Positions 8,898-18,788 of a stretch of DNA of 64,000 nucleotides are shown piece after piece. The stretch is taken from assembly GCA_947487895.1 (NCBI GenBank), contig CANKYF010000001.1, forward strand, positions 1 to 64,000, written 5' to 3'. Origin of the DNA: an uncultured Flavobacteriaceae bacterium. Lineage in GTDB: Bacteria; Bacteroidota; Bacteroidia; Flavobacteriales; Flavobacteriaceae. Both the position numbers and the translations under genes were made by a program. The notes under the pieces were generated by a model. It saw only the letters and a list, made by a program, of their open reading frames with translations, had not been told where the DNA came from and did no database searches. The stretch's first letter is position 1. Each line of letters opens with the position of its first letter.

Positions 8898-9707
8898 TTA
8901 CTGTACAGTATAATGAAAAACATCTGTTTCAGTAAGCCTAAAATACCCTAAAGGGAAGTTGTTTTGGTTCGTTTGGTTAACACAATTACCTCTTACAGTT
9001 GCAGGTTGGGTTTCAAAAGGATCTCCTGTTTCTTCATCAGTTTGTTGTAGCAAAATGTTAACGTATTCAAAGCAACGCTGAGATACACCAGATATTTTTA
9101 TTCTCAGAACATCTCCTTTTTCTAGATCTTCGTCCATGTAAAACCCAAAAATTTGATTGCCATTATTAAATTCATCATCATATACTTCAAGAGTGGGGGC
9201 ATCTCCTTCATTACCAAATTCAAATAGGTAATAGTTTTCTTCATCTTCAGGGTCCGTATAATAAGCTTTTAGTTCAATGGAATCTCCAGAAAAACCTCCA
9301 TTGTTATTTTGCTCTACAAAATCAATAGGGACAACAGATTTTAAAGTTTCTATAGCAGTATATGTTTCACCTTCATATGTAACAGTTAATGTATATTCTC
9401 CATCTATTTCAGGAATAAAAGAATAATTTCTATAGTATCCCTGTTGTTCTTCGTTAAAAACAAAAACATTATCATGTGTGTCAGCTACCGTAACTATTGC
9501 GCCTGAGGCAGGAGGAATGGTTCTGTTAAAATAAGGAGCAGTAAGGCTTAGTTTTATTTCCTGAATATTACCGAAAGTTTCTTTTTCCCAAGCTAATGAA
9601 GCATCTATGACTAATCTTGGTGGAGCGGTATCTAAATCAACATCAATAACATCTTCACAGGAAAATAAAAAACAACTTAATAAGAATATGTAGATAAAAT
9701 GTTTCAT
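8898..9707 (-). CDS. DUF4249 family lipoprotein
   Basis: Surface or periplasmic lipoprotein: a short hydrophobic signal ends in the lipobox LFSC with C17 as the lipidated residue. The mature part starts EDVIDVDLDTAPPRLVIDA, the usual opening of DUF4249, with a beta-rich body (VTVADTHDNVFVFNEEQQGY, DGEYTLTVTYEGETYTAIE). 269 residues is the family norm. It starts four bases after the TonB-dependent receptor stop, so the two form an operon; such pairs are common in flavobacteria, and the lipoprotein is thought to act with the receptor. Substrate unknown. Confidence 0.88.
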   Translation of the reverse strand: MKHFIYIFLLSCFLFSCEDVIDVDLDTAPPRLVIDASLAWEKETFGNIQEIKLSLTAPYFNRTIPPASGAIVTVADTHDNVFVFNEEQQGYYRNYSFIPEIDGEYTLTVTYEGETYTAIETLKSVVPIDFVEQNNNGGFSGDSIELKAYYTDPEDEENYYLFEFGNEGDAPTLEVYDDEFNNGNQIFGFYMDEDLEKGDVLRIKISGVSQRCFEYVNILLQQTDEETGDPFETQPATVRGNCVNQTNQNNFPLGYFRLTETDVFHYTVQ

Positions 9708-9711
9708 ATGC

Positions 9712-12087
9712 TTAGAATTTAAAATTGTATGAAATAGAGGGGACTATACCAAAAATGGCTAATCTTGTGGCTTCATTAACACGTTTTTCAAAGTTTTTTC
9801 CAAAGGAAATTGAAGCCGCATTTTTTCTGTTATAAATATTATACACACTTAACACCCAATTACCTTTCAATTTTTTATCACGTTTTTGCTTAGGTGTATA
9901 GGTCATTGCTACATCTAATCTGTTGTATGATGGCAGTCTATTTTGATTTCTTAGACCAAAGTTTGGAATATTAACGCCATTGTATTCATACTGACTATTA
10001 GGAAAAGTGACTGGTTGCCCTGTTTGAAACAAAAAATTAGCGTTTAATTTTATACGTTCACTTAAATCATAACTGGAGGTAATTGAAATGTCATGTGTTT
10101 TATCAAATGGTGTTCTATACCATTCACCATTGTTAATTCCGGTTTCAGTTGGTGTTCTTCCTTTGGTTTGTTGTTCAGATTTTGAAAGTGTATATGCTAT
10201 CCAGCCTTTTAGTCGCCCTTCATTTTTTCTAAAAAGAAACTCTAATCCATGAGCTCTGGCTTCTCCACTTAAAATAACTTGTTCTATGGCGTTATTAGCT
10301 ATTAAATCTGCTCCATCAATGTAATCAATTCTATTTTTTATGGTTTTATAGAAACTTTCTATTTCTAAAGAGTACAAATTATCATTAAAATTTTTGAAAA
10401 AACCAACAGCAAATTGGTGTAGTGATTGTGGTTTTATATACTTTCCACTAGGTGTCCAAATATCTAGAGGAGTTGGAGCATTGGTATTTGAAAGTAAGTG
10501 TAAATATTGATACATTTTGTTGTAACTGGCCTTTACGGAGCTATTATCATTTAATTGGTATGCCAAAGAAAATCTAGGTTCTAGATTATGAAAACTTTCA
10601 ATAACATCACCACGTTTAAAGGTTTCTGTACTAATGGGATCTGCCATTTCGTAAATTTGTAGATTTTCATTAAAAGCAACAGCATGATCGTTTTCATAGA
10701 TGTTAAGTTCATCTTGTCCTAATCTTAAAAATGAACTTAACCTCAAACCATATGAAAGTGATAGTTTTTGAGAAACTTTATGCTCGACATCTAGATAAAT
10801 AGCATTTTCAAACGCATATTTATCAATGAGTTTAAAAGGGTTGATTCCTGATGTTTCAGAAGTTGGATTTATTTCACCAGGATTGAACTTATAGTAAATA
10901 CTATTTAAACCATATTGAAGCTTAAATTTATTGTTCAAGTAATGTTTTAAGTCATATTTCACATTGAAGTTTCTAATGCCAGAAACCCAATCAAACTCCA
11001 CAAAATTAAGCGTTAAATTATAGTCGTAATCAGAATAAATTAAAGATAAGTTAGAAAAAAGCTTATCTGAAAATAGATGATTCCACCTAAAATTTAGTAC
11101 AGTATTTCCGTATGAATTTTCGAATGTATCTTCAATTCTAAAAACATCTCTTCCGAAGTACCCCGAAAGATAAATATTGTTCTTGTCGTTTAGTTTATAA
11201 CTCAACTTGGTATTTAAGTCATAAAAAAGTGCAATATTATCAATATCAAAAAGCGGTAAGAATAAATGCGCATAACTAGATCTTCCACCAAATAAAAAGG
11301 AACCTTTATTCTTTTTTAGAGGACCTTCAGCAAGTAGTCTGCTGGATACTAGACCAATGCCGCCATTCATATGGAATTCTTTACTGTTGCCTTCTTTTTG
11401 ATAGATATCTAAAACTGAAGATACGCGACCCCCATACCTGGCAGGAATACCACCTTTATATAAACTTAAGTCTTTGATAGCATCTGGATTAAACACAGAA
11501 AATAATCCAAATAAATGCGAAGAATTATATATGGTTGCTTCGTCAAGCAGGATAAGGTTTTGATCTGCTGCACCACCTCTCACGTTAAAACCAGAAGCAC
11601 TTTCACCAGCACTTGTAACACCAGGTAATAATGTAATTGCTTTTATAATATCTGATTCACCAAGAACCACTGGGATTTCTTTTATAGTTTTAGAAGAGAG
11701 TTTATTAACGCTCATTTGAGGTTTTTTTATATTCAATCTTTCAACATTTTCTGTAATAACTACTTCTTCTAAATTTTCAATAGAATTTATTAAACTGTAA
11801 TTTTTAGTGATATTTGTATTAAGCTCAATAATTTCAGATACAGATGAAAATCCCATAGAACTTATAACCATTTTATAAGTGCCTTTAGGTAATGTTATAG
11901 AATAGAATCCGTACTCATTAGTTGTGGCACCAGATTGTAATTCAGGAAATATAATGTTTACACCAATTAGGGTTTCATTACTTTTTTCTTCAGTAATAAC
12001 ACCACTTAAGGTAAATCTCTCTTGTGCATTTAGTGAAGTAATACTAAAAAACAATAACGAAAGAAACCACAAGTATGAGGATTTCAT
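9712..12087 (-). CDS. TonB-dependent receptor with carboxypeptidase-like domain
   Basis: Outer-membrane transporter. After the signal peptide (ending SLNAQ) comes a carboxypeptidase D regulatory-like domain (FTLSGVITEEKSNETLIGVN), then the plug domain with VVLGESDIIKAITLLPGV and GFNVRGGAADQNLILLDEA, and a beta-barrel that ends in the terminal aromatic (SISYNFKF). 791 residues fits this class. Its partner is the DUF4249 lipoprotein downstream. The ligand cannot be read from sequence. It begins shortly after the icd terminator. Confidence 0.93.
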   Translation of the reverse strand: MKSSYLWFLSLLFFSITSLNAQERFTLSGVITEEKSNETLIGVNIIFPELQSGATTNEYGFYSITLPKGTYKMVISSMGFSSVSEIIELNTNITKNYSLINSIENLEEVVITENVERLNIKKPQMSVNKLSSKTIKEIPVVLGESDIIKAITLLPGVTSAGESASGFNVRGGAADQNLILLDEATIYNSSHLFGLFSVFNPDAIKDLSLYKGGIPARYGGRVSSVLDIYQKEGNSKEFHMNGGIGLVSSRLLAEGPLKKNKGSFLFGGRSSYAHLFLPLFDIDNIALFYDLNTKLSYKLNDKNNIYLSGYFGRDVFRIEDTFENSYGNTVLNFRWNHLFSDKLFSNLSLIYSDYDYNLTLNFVEFDWVSGIRNFNVKYDLKHYLNNKFKLQYGLNSIYYKFNPGEINPTSETSGINPFKLIDKYAFENAIYLDVEHKVSQKLSLSYGLRLSSFLRLGQDELNIYENDHAVAFNENLQIYEMADPISTETFKRGDVIESFHNLEPRFSLAYQLNDNSSVKASYNKMYQYLHLLSNTNAPTPLDIWTPSGKYIKPQSLHQFAVGFFKNFNDNLYSLEIESFYKTIKNRIDYIDGADLIANNAIEQVILSGEARAHGLEFLFRKNEGRLKGWIAYTLSKSEQQTKGRTPTETGINNGEWYRTPFDKTHDISITSSYDLSERIKLNANFLFQTGQPVTFPNSQYEYNGVNIPNFGLRNQNRLPSYNRLDVAMTYTPKQKRDKKLKGNWVLSVYNIYNRKNAASISFGKNFEKRVNEATRLAIFGIVPSISYNFKF

Positions 12088-12110
12088 GCAATAACAATTT
12101 TTTATAAATG

Positions 12111-12141
12111 TAAAAAAAAAGCTCCTAAAATAGGAGCTTTT
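12111..12141 (-). terminator. Rho-independent terminator downstream of icd
   Basis: An 11-bp perfect stem (AAAAGCTCCTA with TAGGAGCTTTT) with a three-base loop. On the minus strand it is followed by an unbroken T run, so it ends icd transcription before the TonB-dependent receptor gene. The plus strand has only four T. Confidence 0.9.
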
Positions 12142-12163
12142 AACAAGTTTGTTAGGTTTTTGT

Positions 12164-14416
<2,253 letters not shown>

Positions 14417-14477
14417 TTAAATGAGTGCTAAAAAATGTTTAAAAAACAGAAGATTAATTTTTAGCGATGCGAATATA

Positions 14478-14485
14478 CAAAAATA
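14478..14485 (-). promoter_or_regulatory. -7 promoter element of icd
   Basis: The minus strand reads TATTTTTG, a full TAnnTTTG match. It predicts a 5' leader of roughly 75 bases. No clear TTG at -33. Confidence 0.5.
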
Positions 14486-15200
14486 GACAATGATAATTAT
14501 CTTAAAGCTAAACGAAAAGTGTTAAGAAATACATAATTGTTAGAATTTTAAAAAAGAGATAGACCACTACGAATTTAATAAAAAAACAAACCTCGAAGTT
14601 ATTAAAATACAAAAGCCATATCACAACAGAACTTAATCTACTTTGACATGGCTTTTTTTGAAATACCATTACTTAATCTATTACCATTGCTGCTAATCAA
14701 CTTAAATTTACTTTAAGTTTTTTCAATTTAGCACTGCTATTTCAAAGGAAACATCTGTTTAATTTTCAAAATGTATTGACCTAATTCTACAAATGTTTCA
14801 ATAATTGTTTTTCTTGATGCCATCAATCTAAATCTTTCGTTTGCACGTTAAATTTGTTTAAAGCATTACTCTATTAACAACCTTCACTTTCGTTTGGGTA
14901 ATCTTTTCAAGCTTTCAACTGTACTAGTTGCTGTCTGTTTGCACATACAGGACTTTTTACAGCATCAAGATTTCTCTATTTTCCACGCATACACATGGTA
15001 CTTCAAAATCTCAAAAAACAATTATAAATAAAGAACGTTACCTTATTAGAAATACCATTAATTCTTACAAATTGAAAACAATTATTAAAGAGTTATTGTT
15101 AATTCTTCTGCTAATATAGAGCCAGATATTAAAAAATCAAACTTTTTAAAGTGTTTAATATCAACTGCTTATGAACCATAGTTATTAACTATTGTTAATA
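14486..15200. other. Gene-poor stretch with short minus-strand open frames, possible relics
   Basis: No full gene is visible. On the minus strand two short frames look protein-like: 14884-14946 (MCKQTATSTVESLKRLPKRK) and 14737-14823 (28 codons, MASRKTIIETFVELGQYILK then IKQMFPLK). The second ATG overlaps the stop of another short frame ending NVQTKDLD. An imperfect hairpin with AAAAGCCATATCA at 14610-14622 and its partner near 14644-14656 could end such transcripts on the plus strand (seven T) or, more weakly, on the minus strand. The decamer ACTTAATCTA occurs twice beside it (14631 and 14671). I recognise none of this; a decayed gene or mobile element is one reading, chance another. Confidence 0.3.
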
Positions 15201-15203
15201 ACT

Positions 15204-15235
15204 AAAAAAGCCTTGATTTTCAATCAAGGCTTTTA
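15204..15235 (-). terminator. Rho-independent terminator of rplS
   Basis: A 12-bp stem (AAAAGCCTTGAT at 15206-15217 with its complement at 15223-15234) and a five-base loop, followed on the minus strand by six T, about 25 bases after the rplS stop. Confidence 0.88.
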
Positions 15236-15258
15236 ATGTATTGTATTTAAGTGTATTA

Positions 15259-15609
15259 CTAGCTTCTGCGCTCTTTAATTCTAGCTTTCTTACCAGTAAG
15301 ACCTCTAAAGTAGAAAATACGAGCTCTACGTACTTTACCACGTTTGTTAACTTCAATTTTTTGTAATGCTGGTAAGTTTATTGGGAAAATACGCTCTACA
15401 CCAATAGAACCAGACATTTTTCTAATTGTAAAAGTTTCTGAAGTTCCAGATCCTCTACGTTGAATAACAACACCTTTAAAGAACTGTGTTCTAGTTTTGT
15501 TACCCTCTTTAATTTCGTAATAAACTGTAATAGTATCACCAGCTCCAAATTCTGGTAAATCTTTTCTTGTTACAAATTCGTCTTGTACAAATTTTACTAA
15601 AGATTCCAT
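15259..15609 (-). CDS. rplS: 50S ribosomal protein L19
   Basis: Large-subunit protein at the interface with the 30S subunit. The 116-residue sequence shows the L19 signature throughout: PEFGAGDTITVYYEIKEGNK, FKGVVIQRRGSGTSETFTIR, GVERIFPINLPALQKIEVNK and the basic tail RRARIFYFRGLTGKKARIKE. It is usually directly downstream of trmD; here a 2.1-kb unrelated gene lies between them. A good -7 element just upstream gives it its own transcript with a leader of about 75 bases that contains a small CCCGATTTCGGG hairpin. Confidence 0.98.
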   Translation of the reverse strand: MESLVKFVQDEFVTRKDLPEFGAGDTITVYYEIKEGNKTRTQFFKGVVIQRRGSGTSETFTIRKMSGSIGVERIFPINLPALQKIEVNKRGKVRRARIFYFRGLTGKKARIKERRS

Positions 15610-15683
15610 TTTATAAAATTTAATAATGGTTAGTTCGAAATAACATTCACGATTCTCGCCAGAGGTTAACCCGAAATCGGGTG

Positions 15684-15691
15684 CAAATATA
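15684..15691 (-). promoter_or_regulatory. -7 promoter element of rplS
   Basis: The minus strand reads TATATTTG, a full TAnnTTTG match, between the ATP-grasp gene and rplS. No exact TTG at -33, but TTTAG lies near that distance. Confidence 0.5.
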
Positions 15692-15727
15692 CGTAAAAAG
15701 TTGTAAGCTAAAAGTGTTTATTTAAAA

Positions 15728-17863
15728 TTAATTTAACGTTGGAAAAACAGCTGTTCTATAAGCTACAGGATTATCATTTTTATCATAATTCATGGTTATT
15801 GGAGGCTTTTCAGCAAATTTAGCTTCTAAAGCAACGCACTTACCATTAATTACATAAGCTCCAAGTATAAAACTCCAATTATGCCAGTCTAAGCCATTTT
15901 TAGTTTTTATAGGGACTAATGATTTACCATGTTCTAGCTTTTTTTGTAAAATATATCCGTTATTAATTTGTTTGAGAAAAGTACCTTTAATATCAGAATC
16001 TTTTCCTCCCATAACAAATTCTTTAGAACCAAAACCTGTAAAAGATTTAATAATAAAGGAATCTATTTTATCCATTATGGTTTGTTTTTCAACATATTTG
16101 TCACTCCATATATAAGTTTCAGGAATATTATTTTTTATGATTTCTTTTTCTGATTTTAATAATTCTATATTATTTTCTTTGAGTTCTTTTTCAAACGAAT
16201 CAGTTTTCATAACAGCAAGCGATAATTTATTCCCCGCAAGCCATGAATTTAAAGAATTAACCATACAAACAGAGTTGTTTTTATATGCTTTAAAAAATGG
16301 ATTGTTGTTAACTTCAATTTTAGATTTGTTTTCATACTCAAAAAAGTCATTCCAAAGGACTCTTTTATATACTAAATCAATTTTCTTTTTGGTTTTTCTA
16401 ACGACCAAATTCCCATCAATAAAGTCTAATTCATCAGGTTCATAAATATCGGTGTCATAGTTTTCACTAATCAATAAATTTTTGAAATGTTCAAATTCAG
16501 TTCTAGTAGCCCATGTTTTCCAATTCTTTTCTACAATTGCAATTACTTTAAGTTGTTTGTTCTCATTTCTTTTCAAATTAAAATTTTGCCAACATTGGTT
16601 CAAGGCAGCTACTATTGAATTACATAAATCTTTTTCGCTTTCTAGAAGATTTAAATCTAGATCTATATTATTGCTAAGTCCAGCATCATTTAAAAATTCT
16701 TTTTGCTTTTTGATAAGACAATCTAAATGAAACATACCTCCCGGACTATCTGTGTTAATTTCGAATATGTTAATCTCATTATTTGAAAGGCAAATGTCTA
16801 CTCTTGTAATTTCTGGAAGTTCACGTGTGTTAAAATAATTTTGAGAAGCCATATCAAAACAAGAATTGCTATAGCCGCTAAGTTTTTTATAAGATTTGTT
16901 ATTGCCAATGAGGTCTAACGTTTTTTTAGATAAACTAATAGCTGCTTCAGATATTTTAATGATTTCTTTAAATACCTCTCTATTTAAAATTAAAGGTAGA
17001 GCAGCTGAGGGAATAGGCATTTCATCTCCTTTATGATACCTAACACAATTATTACTAAATAGATATTTATTAAGGCTAGAATTTATGGCATCAATTTTAG
17101 AATTATTTTTAAATATTGAATTTATTTTAGAATCTGGATATTGCGTTTTAACAATTTTACTACTAGTCTCAATTAAGTTTCCTTTAAAACCGAGACATTT
17201 TAATGATTTTTTTATTGAATTATAATATTCTTGTCTTATTACAAAATGTTCGTTAGAGCTTGAGTTGTCTGATACAAAAGCAAATACATCCTGATTAAAG
17301 TCAATTTTATATTTGGGTGTTACATCTGTAGTTATATTTTTGTATTTATAGTTTTTTTCTCGATTTTTTATATGCTCTAATTCGTTGTTAGAAACTTGAA
17401 TTACAGCTCCATATACTTTATCTGATATTTTATTAGTTTTTACAATATTAAGAGCTCCGTAATTTTTATTTTCAGAGCTATTCCAATCATTATCAACCAT
17501 ATTAAGCTTAATGCCAGAATTAATCCAAGAGAGTTTATAGCCAGAAACAATAGCAGGAATATATTCTATGAATTTACTTTCTCTTTCCTCAATAGTTCTA
17601 AATAAACTATCAGGGTTTAAGAGACTGCCATAAACAAAGATCATATTGGGCTTAGTGGTTTTTTTTATAGAAAAGGTTTTAACTTTTTTAAAATGAGGTA
17701 TTTTACAACGCCAAGAAAGAATATTTTTCTTTACTAGGTAATATGTTATTCCAATAGGTATAACAATTAAAAAATAGAGAGACTCTTTAAAGGCAAAAAT
17801 TATGGAAAGAATTAGTGCAATTACATTGAATGTCTTTTCTAGTAATTTTAAATCTATTTTCAT
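15728..17863 (-). CDS. Membrane-anchored gamma-glutamylcyclotransferase-like / ATP-grasp fusion
   Basis: 711 residues in three parts. Two hydrophobic segments (about 12-26 and 28-44) anchor the N-terminus. Residues about 74-205 look like a GGCT/AIG2 domain: MIFVYGSLLNPDSL with YGSLL at 78-82, and VYGAVIQVSNNELEHIKNRE with E169 where the family keeps its catalytic glutamate. The rest resembles the permuted ATP-grasp ligases of the glutathionylspermidine synthase kind: EINTDSPGGM (about 366-375), the late IIKSFTGFGSKEFVMGG stretch (about 601-617) and a C-terminal ALEAKFAEKPPITMNYD block. Ligase and cyclotransferase activities on one gamma-glutamyl-type product are inference; substrate unknown. 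The gene sits between trmD and rplS and has its own promoter. Confidence 0.6.
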   Translation of the reverse strand: MKIDLKLLEKTFNVIALILSIIFAFKESLYFLIVIPIGITYYLVKKNILSWRCKIPHFKKVKTFSIKKTTKPNMIFVYGSLLNPDSLFRTIEERESKFIEYIPAIVSGYKLSWINSGIKLNMVDNDWNSSENKNYGALNIVKTNKISDKVYGAVIQVSNNELEHIKNREKNYKYKNITTDVTPKYKIDFNQDVFAFVSDNSSSNEHFVIRQEYYNSIKKSLKCLGFKGNLIETSSKIVKTQYPDSKINSIFKNNSKIDAINSSLNKYLFSNNCVRYHKGDEMPIPSAALPLILNREVFKEIIKISEAAISLSKKTLDLIGNNKSYKKLSGYSNSCFDMASQNYFNTRELPEITRVDICLSNNEINIFEINTDSPGGMFHLDCLIKKQKEFLNDAGLSNNIDLDLNLLESEKDLCNSIVAALNQCWQNFNLKRNENKQLKVIAIVEKNWKTWATRTEFEHFKNLLISENYDTDIYEPDELDFIDGNLVVRKTKKKIDLVYKRVLWNDFFEYENKSKIEVNNNPFFKAYKNNSVCMVNSLNSWLAGNKLSLAVMKTDSFEKELKENNIELLKSEKEIIKNNIPETYIWSDKYVEKQTIMDKIDSFIIKSFTGFGSKEFVMGGKDSDIKGTFLKQINNGYILQKKLEHGKSLVPIKTKNGLDWHNWSFILGAYVINGKCVALEAKFAEKPPITMNYDKNDNPVAYRTAVFPTLN

Positions 17864-18019
17864 GTTTTCTTAAAGGATTTAGAGTATGAGTAATATTCTA
17901 AACAAACAATAAGAAACTTAAGTTTTTTGATAGATTTTGGATATGATTTAGAGATGAAAAAACATAAAAATAATGTAAGAAACCTCTTTTGTAAAATTGC
18001 AAAAATTAACTGTAAAAAA

Positions 18020-18047
18020 CAAAGATAAATTATTAGTCCTCTAACAA
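18020..18047 (-). promoter_or_regulatory. Promoter of the cyclotransferase/ATP-grasp gene, overlapping trmD 3' end
   Basis: On the minus strand TTTG (TTG at 18045-18047) is followed after 17 bases by TATCTTTG, a full match to the Bacteroidota promoter TTG-N17..20-TAnnTTTG. The -33 part lies in the last codons of trmD. The predicted leader is about 150 bases. Confidence 0.65.
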
Positions 18048-18710
18048 ATCTGGTCTACGCTCTTTTGTACGTTCATAGGCTTGGTCTTCACGCCATTTTT
18101 CAATCTCAGGAAAATTACCACTAAATAATACTTCGGGAACGTTCCAACCTTTATACTCTCTTGGTCTTGTATAAATAGGAGGTGCTAATAAATTATCTTG
18201 AAAGGAATCTGTTAGGGCAGAAGTTTCGTTACCTAATACGCCAGGAATTAATCTAATAACAGCATCACATAAAACTGCAGCACCAAGTTCGCCACCTGAG
18301 AGTACATAATCCCCAATAGATATTTCTTTGGTTATAAAATGATCTCTTACACGTTGGTCTACACCTTTATAATGTCCGCAAAGGATTATAATATTCTCTT
18401 TTAATGATAATTGATTAGCAATACCTTGATTTAGAGTTGCGCCATCAGGTGTCATATAGATAATTTCGTCATAATCTCTTTCTGCCTTTAAACCAGATAT
18501 ACATTTATCAATAGGTTCAATCATCATTACCATACCAGCACCACCACCAAATTGATAATCGTCTATACTTTTATAATTATCTGTAGTGTAGTCTCTTAAA
18601 TTATGAAAATGTACTTCAACTAAATTAGCATCTATGGCACGTTTTAAAATAGAAGCTTCAAACGGACTTTTAAGTAATTCTGGTAAAACAGTAATAATAT
18701 CTATGCGCAT
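18033..18710 (-). CDS. trmD: tRNA (guanine37-N1)-methyltransferase
   Basis: SPOUT-class enzyme that methylates G37 next to the anticodon, preventing frameshifts. The trefoil-knot motifs are clear: [37 protein letters not shown] and [20 protein letters not shown] followed by [17 protein letters not shown]. The C-terminal [18 protein letters not shown] is standard. 225 residues is normal. Divergent from the TAXI-like gene, with a 78-base intergenic region. Confidence 0.97.
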   Translation of the reverse strand: MRIDIITVLPELLKSPFEASILKRAIDANLVEVHFHNLRDYTTDNYKSIDDYQFGGGAGMVMMIEPIDKCISGLKAERDYDEIIYMTPDGATLNQGIANQLSLKENIIILCGHYKGVDQRVRDHFITKEISIGDYVLSGGELGAAVLCDAVIRLIPGVLGNETSALTDSFQDNLLAPPIYTRPREYKGWNVPEVLFSGNFPEIEKWREDQAYERTKERRPDLLED

Positions 18711-18788
18711 TGATCTTTATAAAAATAACGGCGTAAAGATAGCTTATTGATATTGCTTTTTTTTAAGAGATAATAAAGTTTCTTAAAA

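Noticed and set aside
14928-15119. 63-codon plus-strand frame
   Set aside because: Low-complexity, no recognised pattern, no promoter; opposite to the better-looking short minus-strand frames.
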